64,000 nt of DNA, taken from the NCBI GenBank assembly GCA_037176885.1, contig JAWWNJ010000238.1, positions 124,001 through 188,000 of the forward strand, in the 5' to 3' direction. The notes beneath the pieces were generated by a model. It saw only the letters and a list, made by a program, of their open reading frames with translations. It had not been told where the DNA came from and did not search any database. Position 1 is the stretch's first letter, and each line of letters opens with the position of its first letter. This DNA comes from Favolaschia claudopus. Lineage: Eukaryota > Basidiomycota > Agaricomycetes > Agaricales > Mycenaceae. Shown here one piece after another: positions 25,378 through 36,135 of the stretch. The translations under genes were made by a program, and so were the position numbers.

Positions 25378-25690
25378 GCGATAGAGCAGACTTCGCACGC
25401 CGTTCTAGACAATCCGCCTGAGGTGGTCGCGAGTTTCAAGCCGATGCTGGCATTGCCAGCGGAATGCTAGACTTTCTTGGAACGAGTACGGGCAGCTACT
25501 GAACCTTTCATTGCTGCTCTGCAAAAATGGGAGGATTCGGTGGCATCGGAAGCATGTTGTGTGTGGAGTTAATCCGTTTGATCGTCGTGTTGGAAGCCGA
25601 GATGCTCAAGATGGAAGAGGGAGCATTTGAACGAGAGCGAGAACCATTTCTGTTCCGTGTGTACGGTGATTCTCTGAAGCATACCGCTTT
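25378..25690 (+). pseudogene. Coding-like remnant of unknown gene
   Basis: From 25378 one frame reads AIEQTSHAVLDNPPEVVASF, KPMLALPAEC, a stop, then TFLERVRAATEPFIAALQKW. After a frame change the sequence continues LIVVLEAEMLKMEEGAFERE and PFLFRVYGDSLK. Composition is amphipathic and protein-like, but the stop and frame change argue for a broken gene or for missed introns. Family not recognised. Confidence 0.3.
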
Positions 25691-25693
25691 GTA

Positions 25694-26644
25694 TCAAGCT
25701 AATTTCTTACTGGATTCAGCACGTCGCTTATCCCATTCCGCTCTCCACCGCAGCCATTCCACCTCCCGCCCTCCATCTGCCCATACACCCCAGCCATCGC
25801 GTATTTGCAGCCACGTTGAAACCCGATTTTCGACAGCAAACATCTTCGCGACCCCAAATATAGATTTCGGTCGGCGTCTGGGTATGAGCTCACATACTCC
25901 GTAGCAGGAAGTCCCGAGCGTTATGCCGATCCCCAACCCCCATAATATCTGGGCTATGCTGTGATATCGGAGGTAATATCTAAGTTGCGCACCAGCAGAA
26001 TCAGAATGGGGTTGACGCCGTTGTAAAATTATCTGGGAACTTACCGCGAATACGCGACAACCAGTGCCCACGAGATTAGCGCGAGATAGATGACCGCACG
26101 GAATGCCTGATCCAAGAATCGGGATCCCGTTGAGGAAAATCTATGGCGGAACCAGAGGTGCAATATCAGAAACGAAGCAAAGTAGCCCATGTATTGGCTG
26201 TGCGAGGAAGGGAATCCGTAGCCGTTTGCTGCGCTATCTGAAATTGGTACATATGAGTGTTTCTTGACATCGACTATCTTCAAGATGGCGCACATGAGGG
26301 TCGACCTTGTTTGATGGTGTGTTTCAAGACCAGATTCAAAACCTCGCCCGCAAATTGTCCTAGCCACATAACTATGATTAAATATTCGCGGGTTTGAACG
26401 GCCAGTACGGCGTAGGCAGGCTGCCAGGCGAAGAGATCGAAGTGAGCGAAGGTTCTCAGTAGATTGGCTGCAATTACCATGAGAAGGATGGGACTCAAGG
26501 TGAGCAATGCAAGAACCAAAGAAAAATACGACGAATCGTCATCTAGAGCACGAAATCATTCACCGGGGGAGGCAGAGAAAAGAGGCGGGTACACAGTACG
26601 TGGGTGAGATCTAAGGAGGCTTGTGGTCCATGATTGTGGGCCAT
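25694..26644 (-). CDS. Dolichyldiphosphatase (CAX4/DOLPP1-like)
   Basis: A PAP2-superfamily membrane enzyme of the ER that removes a phosphate from dolichyl diphosphate, recycling the lipid carrier for N-glycosylation. The start exon MAHNHGPQASLDLTHVL joins, through the GTACCC donor, to YDDSSYFSLVLALLTLSP, as in the family. Hydrophobic spans alternate with the three phosphatase motifs: KHTIKQGRP, YGFPSSHSQYMGYFASF and YSRYYLRYHSIAQILWG. The C-terminus after ELIPRRR is hydrophilic. Introns interrupt motifs 1-2 and 2-3. The ligand Arg, Ser-His and His residues are all present. Confidence 0.88.
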
Positions 26645-27012
26645 GCTGAAACGTTACTGGCGGGAGCCAAGTCCCTTCGTCGTCGTCGTCGAGTCGGCGC
26701 TCAGGCTGTCGGCGTGACGTCGTTTAGCGCGTTACAGGACGCGTGACATCACGCACTCAATCAGACTCCATCCAAATGGGCCAAATTTTAGCGCAACACG
26801 GCCCCTCGCGCTTGTCTGCGCCCACCCCATTGACCAAGTGGCACGCGCGCAGAATCACCCTGAACCGCCTCAAAACACACAGCCTGCTCAAATTTTCTTC
26901 TTCGTAGTCTTCCAGAGTCACTACAGCTCTCGTGGCTGACTCAAGTTACGAAATCGGCGGATCCGTAACCCTGTCAGAAACGTGAAAAAAAGTATAAAGG
27001 TGCTGGGCAGAA
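26645..27012. promoter_or_regulatory. Divergent promoter region, dolichyldiphosphatase / BCS1-like
   Basis: Head-to-head spacer. It may also contain a short 5' exon of the BCS1-like gene, whose ATG was not found; the reading frame of that gene is closed at 26995. Confidence 0.35.
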
Positions 27013-29235
27013 TTGACGCTCAGGGACTCATTTTGCTGGACCCCTTCACCTCCTTCTCTTCAATTGAACCTATTCGTTGTCGCAAAACTGGCCACCTACA
27101 TCAATCTCGCACAACAAGTGCTTTCCACACTCAGTGGAAATGTCGCGGGGAATCTGAGCAACAACTCCACCGATGCTGGCTTCAACAACTCCACCGCATC
27201 TTCTACTGGTTTTGGCTCTGTCACCGACTTCTCGTCTTTAGTGGCGCTGCTGTTCTCTCTTGGCGCTCTGCGCGATTGGTTGAAGCTCATCGTATTTGGA
27301 GGCGTTCTCGAGACTCTGCGAAGGTATTAGTGATCGATCCTGAATAACACGCGCTGTCTTTAACTAAACCTAGACTGGCCTTTTCACTATATTACAAAGC
27401 CATTAACTCTTTCTGGATCACCGCCCATTTCGATGAGAATGATAGCAGCTATGGTTTGTGTTTTTTTTTTCGATATTGTCTGCTTTTTTTACTGACATTC
27501 GACAGATTGGATGATGGTTTGGCTGTCAAAACAGCCCGCATGGACTCAGGCGCGGGAGGTTCAAATCTCTACGCGTTCATTCGGTCTCAACACCAGCGCG
27601 ATAATGGTCGCGGGTGAAGAGGACGACAATAACTTGTCGATGCTTTCTAGCCGAAAACTCGCATACCTCCCCTCTGCTTCATTAACATATTCCATGTGGT
27701 ACCACCACCGGTACATGTTGATTACGCGTGTCCAGGCGCAGACTGGGTATTATGGCCAAAAGGAGGAGACTTTGCAAATCAGGTATGTTCTCGCACTTCC
27801 TATCGCGTCGTAGTACAAGGATTGAGATCTCAACAGTATATTGACACGGAGCCATCGGGTCCTCAACGAGTTGCTTCTCGAAGCGAAGAAAGACTACATG
27901 GCTGCCGAGGAGTCTTCAATCTCAATATATGTCTCCGATATAAACAACAACTGGCGTCATGTCGCTTCGCGGCCCAAACGTAACATAGTAAGTGTTCAAT
28001 ACTCTTCCTTACCTACTCCTCATCTTGGTGCTGGCAGAACTCTATCATCCTTGATCCAGGGATTTCTGAGCTTCTTGTGGATGACGCTCGTGATTTCTTG
28101 GAAAGCAAAACGTGGTATGCAGCTCGTGGTATTCCTTTCCGCAGAGGATATCTACTCGTGAGATTCATTGCATCGTAGCTTTACCTAAACTGACCTAATT
28201 CTCAGTACGGCGCTCCTGGTTCTGGCAAGACTTCCATTATCTCCAGTATTGCTGGCGAGCTTGGCTTGGATGTATATATCATCTCTCTATCCCGCGCTGG
28301 TCTCGACGACTCCTCGCTCAGCGAACTCATCTCTAATCTCCCTGGTACGTCTCTCAATTCAGATCATCTATTTTGTCGACTCAACCTACCCAGAAAAATG
28401 TGTCGCCCTCATGGAGGACATCGACGCAGCTTTCACACAAAGTTTAAATCGGGATGCCGTTCAGAGCACCGTGGCGGATGATGATGGCAAGCCGCCTCCG
28501 CCTGGAGTAACCCCTCCACCTTCGACGAGCAGATTGAGCTTGAGTGGTCTGCTCAACGCTCTCGACGGTGTCGGTGCTCAGGAAGGCCGTATTCTGTATG
28601 CGACGACGAACAAATACAGCGCGCTTGAGTGAGTTCATCTCCTTCGGAAGCGAATATTTACTGATCTCCTCGTCAATAGCGAGGCGCTTATCCGACCTGG
28701 CCGCCTCGATCTTCACATCGAGTTCAAGCTGGCTAGCAGATACCAAGCTCGGAAGCTCTTCTACTCATTCTATCTGCCATCCGACGAAACCAGTACAAAA
28801 AAAGACGAAGAAGGTGAGAAGAATGAGAAGGACGAGAAGGACAAGGATTCGGACTCTGGATATAACTCTAATGCCGATGACGACGCCGACTCCACTCCGT
28901 CCGAACCTGAGCCTGTGGCCCCTGCTGCGGACAAGCCTGTGTTCTTTGGTACATCCCACCGACAACAAGCACCCAAGCTGCGGCGGAAGCAGGTGGCGAA
29001 GCTTGCGGAACGGTTCGCGGAGGCGATTCCTGAGCGGGAGCTGTCTATGGCTGCTCTTCAGGGCTACCTGATGACGCACAAGATTCGGCCTCACCATGCT
29101 GTTACTGAGGCGAAGGCGTGGGTTGAGACTGAGCGGGCGGCACGGTTGAGGAAGCAGCAACAGGCGCAGCAGCAGGCAGCCGCGTCGGCGTCGACAGATG
29201 CACCCGCCACTGCGAATTCCGACTCCGACTCGTAG
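27013..29235 (+). CDS. BCS1-type AAA ATPase (start unresolved)
   Basis: Relative of mitochondrial BCS1, the inner-membrane AAA machine that moves the folded Rieske protein into complex III; fungal paralogues vary in role. A BCS1 N-domain region ([18 protein letters not shown], [45 protein letters not shown]) precedes the ATPase core. The core has [20 protein letters not shown] (Walker A), [14 protein letters not shown] (Walker B), [11 protein letters not shown] and [15 protein letters not shown]. An acidic Lys/Glu/Asp insert sits before [21 protein letters not shown] hydrophobic span near [20 protein letters not shown] may be the membrane anchor. No ATG is in frame upstream, so an extra 5' exon is likely. 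Confidence 0.82.
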
Positions 29236-29371
29236 GATCCGCTGGATTGGACTCGACTTGGACAATACACACGACACAAAATGTAACATAACGGCACTGA
29301 CCCATGCACTGTAGACTAATCCATATACTCACGCAATAAACGATACCTTTGTTCGGGCTGCGAGCTGCGAT
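29236..29371. other. BCS1-like 3' flank
   Basis: Short AT-rich 3' flank. No feature was seen before the MBL relic. Confidence 0.3.
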
Positions 29372-29464
29372 CGGATTCTGAACGATTTGAAGGCCCGATG
29401 GAATGAGAAGACTGCGTGGAGCTTCATCAACAAGACGGATCCTGTCTTTTTCTCTGTCTGTAGC
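29372..29464 (+). pseudogene. C-terminal relic of an MBL-fold gene
   Basis: One frame reads ILNDLKARWNEKTAWSFINK then TDPVFFSV. This is the C-terminal block of the MBL family (compare HLNDWKKNGLKQQTVWSFVE and KANPASVF in MBL 2). Nothing upstream continues the gene, so it is a roughly 90-bp fragment left by an older duplication or deletion, 430 bp before intact MBL 2. Confidence 0.6.
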
Positions 29465-29890
29465 TGTAAGCAGTCCCGCATGCCACCTCCGAAAAACTGA
29501 ACTCATGCAGCTAGCAATAAACTCACTCCTATAAACTGATGCTTGAACTCGCCACAACTAAGCGCCTTCGGCCCAGAATTTTTTCCCCGATTCCGTAGCG
29601 GGCTCAGCATGCGGAGGGTAGTAATAATACGTCGGGCTGCCGGGCATCGGATGTCGGAAAACTGCTACCATCATGCGCTTGACAACTCAAAGTTCCTAAC
29701 GTTTTCCTAAAACCCAACCTTTGTAAGTCAATCCATTATACATACACGGCCCATTGACAGAAACTCTGATCTCGGTCGGCATCCGCATAGTGAGCTTGCC
29801 CATTTACTCAATGACCAACTCGATTGAGCCGCTACCGTTTCTTGTATATAAACCCTAGCTGTCGACCCATCATGCCTCATTGTTTCCGAC
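29465..29890. promoter_or_regulatory. MBL 2 promoter region
   Basis: Holds the upstream region of MBL 2. TATATAAA at 29845-29852 lies 39 nt before the ATG. Confidence 0.5.
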
Positions 29891-31301
29891 ATGCGCTCTG
29901 CCTTTTGTCTTTCCGCTATTCTCCTAGCGAGTGGAACTGGTGTTACTGCAGCCTGGCTCGACTTCGGTATCCCCCATTCTTCCTCGACCGTCGACATACG
30001 CGCCTTCAATGTCGGGAACGCGGCCCTTGTGAATCAATCCCATGCTTTCATACATCCAGTAGTCTCCGGACACGAAAATGCTATATTTCCAATGTTCGCC
30101 TTCCTTGTAGAACATACAAAATCCCGAAAACGTCTTATGTTTGATCTTGGAATTCGAAAGGACCCTTTGAACTTGGCCCCGAGCGTACGGGGCCTTTTCA
30201 CGTCGGGGATTGCCCAATTCGAGATGTCCGGCGACATAACTGATTTACTTCGAACTGGAGGAATTCCGCTGGACAGTATTGATTCGGTCATTTGGAGGTA
30301 CGGCTTTTTGATGTTGCATATTCGGCATCGATCTCATATTTTTGTAGCCATGCGCACTTTGATCATATCGTGCGCACGTTCTCTGTTTTGTTGTGTTCAT
30401 CGGTCGAGATTTTTCAAGGGCGACATGTCCAAATTCCCGAACACTACCCAACTCATAATTGGCTCGGAGACAAACACCGAGACATATCCTGAATTTCCCA
30501 ACGCGCCGTTACAAGCTAGTGATTTCGCGTAAGCTGGCTGGATATACTCGCGCTTTTTGTAATAATGCATTGGTTCAAATGTAGGAACCGGACGGTCACC
30601 AAGATCGATTTTGCGACCGCAAACCTCACGTTGAGTGGCTTGAAAGCCATTGACTATTTCGGAGATGGAAGTTTCTATCTGTTGAACACCCCTGGCGTAA
30701 GCGTCTGTTACTTCAGGCTGGGGTCGTCCTGACAAGGCCCTTTCTCGCAGCATTTAGCCGGACATATAACTGCTCTTGCTCGCGTTACCCCAACTTCGTT
30801 CATCGTCCTCGGTGGGGACACTTTCCATCACGTCGGCGAAGCCCGCCCGCGACCCGCATTCCAGAAGAACTTCCCTTGTCCCGCTCATCTCTTGGAGGAG
30901 GCCAAGACGTCCATCTCAACAGACTACTTCTGGTCTCCCAAATCGCGTGATGGCGCATTCGACATGCTTTCTAGGTCACAGCAGCTGTTCGCAATTTCCG
31001 ATACGCCGGACTCGTTTTATGAGGAACCAGTGACTGCACAGATATCGTTGGATAAGCTGTCGACGTTCGATGCGGACCCGGATATTTTTGTGGTTATCGC
31101 GCATGACATCAGCTTGAGGGACGTGCTCCCGTATTTCCCCAAGCATTTAAATGATTGGAAGAAGAATGGCTTGAAGCAGCAGACAGTTTGGAGCTTTGTA
31201 GAGAAGGCCAATCCTGCATCCGTCTTCACGCCAGTGTACGTTTCTTGTGGCCTTAACGTTTAATACTGCTGACTTTGTGCCTCATCATACACAGGCAATA
31301 G
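29891..31301 (+). CDS. Secreted metallo-beta-lactamase-fold hydrolase (MBL 2)
   Basis: Paralogue of MBL 1 with the same exon plan. Signal peptide MRSAFCLSAILLASGTGVTA; then LDFGIPHSSSTVDIRAFNVG and LMFDLGIRKDPLNLAPSV. The metal site is rebuilt by splicing at WR|SHAHFDHI|GDMSKFPN, then NTPGHLAGH, GGDTFHHVGEARPRP and VIAHDISLRDVLPYF. The last intron (GTACGT...CACAG) gives the ending FTPVQ at 31301. Metal ligands are all present. It is convergent with the FAD monooxygenase gene, 140 bp apart. Substrate unknown. Confidence 0.84.
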
Positions 31302-31441
31302 TTTGTTTTTGTCCTTATGTGCTCGAAATTTCGGAAGTCATAGAGTAACAGAGAATTAATGAAATGTCCTTGTTCTGTCTATCTGTCTATCAATTACTCT
31401 ACTTTGACCCTTTTCGACAACAAAGCCGCCAGTTGTAAAAT

Positions 31442-32785
31442 TCAATGCTGCGCTGCGGCCATCGCCTGCTTGAAGGTCTCCGCCACGCGAGCAGCGGAAT
31501 CGCCTTCGGAGATCATGGCGCCGAAGGACAAGTCCTCCTGTTGTGAGGCCCAGGCGCGCTGCTGGATCTTATTCTCCTGCGCCTTGATAGCCTTGAGCCA
31601 ATCCTCTTCGTTCGCCGACACATTTTCCGCGATTACAACCCCTAGTTCCGCTCCATCTCTAGAAAGGAATTCGTCAGGAAAATTACCAGCATGATCATCG
31701 CAAAGATACGCACAACATAGCATAGTTTGCGCCGACCCCATTCGGTGGGGCGACCATATGTGCGTCTCCCACCAGAGTCATGTGGGCATTTGTCTCCCAA
31801 GAATGATGCCTTAATGCATACAGTGGTCGGACGTCCATCGAGAAGGGGGGAACTTGGAAGTAGCCAGTGGCCACAGTGTTCCATCCTTCGTATTGCTTCA
31901 AGAGAAGCTGATTGGCCTCATCCCAGCGACCTGCGTCGACAAGAGATTTGAGCCCGACTTCCTCCGGCCAAGATGCAGGTTTGCGAAAGGCGGCATAGAC
32001 ACGAACGACATCGTTTGCATTGCGCTGGCCGATGAGACCCTTGTTGTCGCCAAGCACGAGAGCCATTCCCGATTTCAGGTAATTGGCGAGGTGGGGGTAT
32101 TTTTTCTGCACGTCCTTGATGAAGATATCGATATAGATCATACCAGAGTATTCTGGTACAGCGGGGGAGATGACGGGCCTGACGCGAGACCAGGCTCCGT
32201 CTGCGCCGACGACAAAATCGTGGACGGCAGGCTCGAGAGCGGGGTCGATGAAGTGGATGGTAACTTTGTTGTCTTTCTCGACGACCTTGGATACACCCTG
32301 GCCCCATCTATGAAAATTTGGGCGATACAGTTGTCGAGACAAGAAATTGCACTTACTTCACCGTATTCGGGCTCAATGAGTCCAAGAAAATTTGGCGAAG
32401 CTGGATTCTGTCCACCTCGGGGCGGTCTCCGTCATCTTGGCCCCATTGATCCCCCGCCTCTGAGTCATAGTGAACAGTACCATCGATACTGGCTAATTTG
32501 AAACCCTGGTCTTCATAACGAGCCACTTTCTTGAATTCATCTACGAGCTGAGCCATCTCTAAGACCGTGAAACCAGTATCAGGATGCATGTCCAGCGAGC
32601 CGCCTTGTTGACGAGCGGACATGCTCGCTTCGCGCTCATATACAACTACGGGTATGTTGCGCATCTGCAGAATGCGCGCGCAGGCGAGACCTAGAAAACA
32701 ACATGAGTAAAAGATTAGACGATGGAACGCAACTCATACCACCGAGTCCACCTCCGACAATAGCAACTGAACGTGGCGAAGACAT
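31442..32785 (-). CDS. FAD-dependent monooxygenase, TetX-like (copy 1)
   Basis: A single-component flavin monooxygenase of the PHBH/TetX class, probably hydroxylating a small aromatic or polyketide using NAD(P)H and oxygen. The Rossmann start MSSPRSVAIVGGGLGGLACA spans the first intron. YEREASMSARQQGGSLDMHP follows, then EVDRIQLRQIFLDSL, the FAD motif VVGADGAWSRVRPVI and a GD box LVGDAHMVAPPNGVGANYA. The last exon ends AETFKQAMAAAQH. Three introns are inferred. The start at 32785 puts the GxGxxG loop at residue 11, as expected. A paralogue with the same first-intron position begins at 63786. Substrate unknown. Confidence 0.85.
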
Positions 32786-32871
32786 GGGAGAGGAGTAAAT
32801 GTCTCGAGGAGAAGTATTTGGTGTTCTGATTCAGACTTGGATCGCGCTGTATTTCTTCGAGCTAGCGTCTC

Positions 32872-32880
32872 CTTTTATAC
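32872..32880 (-). promoter_or_regulatory. TATA box of monooxygenase copy 1
   Basis: TATAAAAGG on the minus strand, 87 nt before the ATG at 32785. The paralogue at 63786 has the same word 90 nt upstream. Confidence 0.6.
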
Positions 32881-34217
32881 GTCTCCTGTACGCGTTCCAG
32901 CGGCAGGAGTGAGCTTGAACTTGATTTCTTATTCCTGGTGTCATTGCGCGTCTCGGCGGCCCCGCTATGAATGTGCTGCAAGTAAGATGGGACACCAGCC
33001 GCGCAATCGATCGTCTCACTGGCGGCGCAGCAGCAGAGGAACAGGTGAAAATTTAAAAATAGCTTTTGATGCCGGAGTGACGCGTCCCCAAGCGCCCAAT
33101 TCCCGAAAAATCCGTCATTTCGAGGGCTTTCTGGTGGCCGAAAACCCATTTCCCGGCCGAGGGTTTTCCCTAGGTTTTCCCCTTTGAGAAGCAAAAAAGT
33201 TTTGTTTTCCCCTGAATTTGTGGTCCTCAAGGAAAATTCAGTACATATACTACTGCCAAATCAGTACTACCCTGAAGGAAAATACAAAGCCGTACCGTTT
33301 TATCGCTCGACATTTACAGTTGTCGAAAACGGTGCTTTAGTCACGTGACTACTTGATCGCAATCGGTCGCGTGGGAATCAGACCGTTTCCCATCAACCCT
33401 CGCCATCGCGGGGTTGCCGTTCGACGGGCCGCTCAAGCACTCTGAGCACTGTCAGCGACGATCGTGAGCCAGATTAGATTACATAAATGTGATTCGAACT
33501 GCTCAGGACTGTTCTAAGTAAAGCTTTCAGAAAAATCACACGTCTCAGGCTTTCGCCTTTCCTCTGGCAAAGGTCAGCGAGGGAAGCCCCTCCAAGGTGA
33601 ACTCATTGTTGCCTGCCCAGTGCCCTTGACGGTGGAAGCTATCTCGATTCCAGAGTAGGATCAGAATGCAGATCTATTCAAATTTTAGAGGCTGTCCCAC
33701 ACAAAAGCAAAGTCCGAATATAATCCCAAATTTCATTTCCGAGTCCGCCCTAGTGGTGAGAAGGCAAGGACAGTACGGAGGCGGTGCTCGCCATCAAATT
33801 TAGTCTTCCGCTTGGACCCTTGCTCAACGTTGCGCTCAACCCTTGCTTGGACCTCTGGCGGTAAGCAATAGCTGAGTTCCAAGGACTAACTGACCATGGT
33901 CAAAAACTATCAACCGTGGGCTCATTCTCAACTGTGACTCAACACCTGCAGCACCGAACGGGAGTCTGGAGGACGCGGGAGAACTGTAGAGTAAGTGTCA
34001 AACCCTTCGAAACAGATCTGCATTCATCTCGTCTTCCTCTGGAGCTTTTCGCTGAAATTGTTGTTTTCTACGTCTTTGTCGACGTCGATTGACATCTGGT
34101 GTACTACACTAAGCGATGGCAGAATTCAAAATATTGCTGCTGCAGGACCGAACTAACAAAATAATAAACATGTTCGTCGAATATCTGTGTAACGATTTCC
34201 TGAACGGGACTCGGTAT

Positions 34218-34502
34218 TCAATATTGAACACAGCCTGGTTTGTGTGCTACTGCTGCTTCAGACTCTTCCACAAAGAAATTTGGGTAGGCGGTCAATGGGG
34301 CCTCAAAATTGCCTTTCTGGGATGCTAGGACGAGCACTTCCTTTTCGGGATCAAATAGCCCTACCGACCACAAACGATTAGCAAGCCTCGGCATCTCCAC
34401 CAAAGATATAGATTTCTCAAGAATCTCTTCCAACCAGATGTGAACCCAAAAGAAAACCTGAGACGGCAAAACAGAGAGAAATTCGTGTGTTGCACTGTGC
34501 AC
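34218..34502 (-). pseudogene. Possible gene fragment with LVLASQKGNF motif
   Basis: Minus-strand frame with protein-like composition: VFFWVHIWLEEILEKSIS, MPRLANRLWSVGLFDPEKE, VLVLASQKGNFEAP. The last block recurs at three other sites in the window. There is no complete gene around it and the family was not recognised. Confidence 0.3.
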
Positions 34503-35103
34503 AAGTCCGGCAAAGTAGCGATGATAATTGACACGTTTCTGGATTCGATATTATCAGAATTGAGATGGCGAGGAAATTGATTATGACTCTCAGCGAGAAG
34601 CGAGTATGACAAAGACTTCTAGAGTAGAAATGATTATAGGTAGGAAGAGACTGGGAAAAACTAAATACAAACCCATGACGCAGAGGAACGAATCAAAGTC
34701 GGAAGAACGAAGGACAGTGCACAACGGACCAACATTTCGCACTAAGGATAGGGATAGAACAAGAGGCAAGCATCGATACAGGATTCATTAACCTACGCAT
34801 AAAGCCAGGTAATATAGACAGAGGTTCCGACCACTAGCGAAAGACCATGCTAAAACTACAAGAAGATATACATAGGCGCAAACCAGTGCAGCCGAGAAGA
34901 CATGTACTTAGAGTATGTATGTATGGAGGACTTGCTACACAATGCATTCGTTCGATATCGTTCAGAGTGTCATGGTGGGCCCTACGGGTCAGTCACTCAG
35001 TGAGAGAAACCGAAGAGAAGCATGACTTACATCATAGTTTCCGACATTGAAACTAGAAACCCAGTCGGTCAGACGAAATTTCTCCCTTCGAAAAGAAAGC
35101 AGC

Positions 35104-36003
35104 TCACTGAACATGATCCCCCTCACCAAGCGTCAGCCTCACAGGCAACCGCGGATCGATACGCACCGGCGCGCTATTCCCCACAAAGAAATCGCCGCGG
35201 CTAAAATTGCGTGTGATCGCGGCGGTCTCCTCCTCCGTGAGGGTGCGCGGGCGCTTCGCCGGCCGGAAAGTAGACGAAGACGCGCCGGTCAAAGCACCAT
35301 TGTAGTCGTAATATTGTTGATGGTTTAGTGTCATTCCCGGTTGTGTTTGCGGGGCTACTGCTACAGCCGGAGGGGGAGCGGCGGCGTAGACGGGCGGTGG
35401 CGGCGGCGCATACGCCGATCCGCCTAAGACCCGGGAAGATTAGCGGATTGTCCTTTCGCTACATGAAAGGAAAACGTGTTAAATTATTGGACTTGCCTGG
35501 CTGCGCGTTATGATCGTGTTGTTGTTGTTGTTGTGGGTCCGAATCAGGTTCCGGATACGCGCAGGTGTTCGCTATACCGCGTTTAAGGCAGTTCTGAACC
35601 ACGATTAATTTTTGCTTTCGAGAAATTTATAGTTGCAATTGCCTGGCAAGGCAGCGTCTCGCTACACCGCGTTTTCCCGGAATGGCAAGCAGTACATGCG
35701 CGACGAACTGAAGGAGCTTTCGCTGCAATCTTATTGAATCCGCAGCGAGGATGATTGGGAAGTCTAAAACGCACGCTTGCGGGTGGGTGTGTCGACAGGT
35801 TGCTGCTGCTGCTGTTGTATGTGGTGAATTTGGTGTTGGGGATGTTGGGAATGAGGATGTGGATGCTGAGAATGCTGGACTTGACCGTCTGTGATGATCT
35901 GGTCCTCGGGGTGACCCGACATGCTCGGCGACGGACGGTGGGCGGAGGCAGGGGGGCCGTTGTTGACTTCCAGGTCCGCAGACAAGCAATTGCGTGACAG
36001 CAT
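35104..36003 (-). CDS. Zn2Cys6 fungal transcription factor
   Basis: A fungal-type binuclear zinc cluster regulator. The start MLSRNCLSADLEV is the first true ATG. A His/Gln-rich stretch follows (HPHPHSQHPQHQIHHIQQQQ), then, across two introns, RRACTACHSGKTRC and SETLPCQNCLKRG. This gives CTAC..RC..PCQNC..TC, i.e. C-x2-C-x6-C-x5-C-x2-C-x8-C. The second intron lies between CCAG and AACTGC and begins GC, so it is an uncommon GC-AG intron. A Pro/Ala-rich exon and a C-terminal RPAKRPRTLTEEETAAITRN segment follow. Stop at 35104; an alternative splice could carry the end to 35027. No fungal-specific TF domain is visible, so it is short for the class. Divergent from a bHLH gene. Confidence 0.72.
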
Positions 36004-36135
36004 GGTGATCAGCGTGTGATGTTTCTTCTCTCCGGCTACCAATTACCCGACCGCCGCCCAAAAGGGGTCTTCTACGCTGGTTTTTTGGCAACCAGATGAA
36101 CTTGTTCTCTTCCCCCAGACGACGCTGCTATAATC
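36004..36135. promoter_or_regulatory. Bidirectional promoter between two transcription-factor genes
   Basis: Only 132 bp separate the Zn2Cys6 start (36003, minus) from the bHLH start (36136, plus), so the two regulators must share control sequence. No TATA box was seen. Confidence 0.5.

Larger units (their letters stand above)
32786..35103. other. 2.3-kb gene-poor region
   Basis: No intact gene. It contains the monooxygenase promoter (left end), an F-box-like scrap near 34010-34090 (SRLPLELFAEIVVFYV then a stop), and a minus-strand frame at 34218-34502 that ends in a motif shared with three other places (EVLVLASQKGNF). The right end (34600-35100) is AG-rich with no signal, or 3' UTR of the Zn2Cys6 gene. 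Confidence 0.4.
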
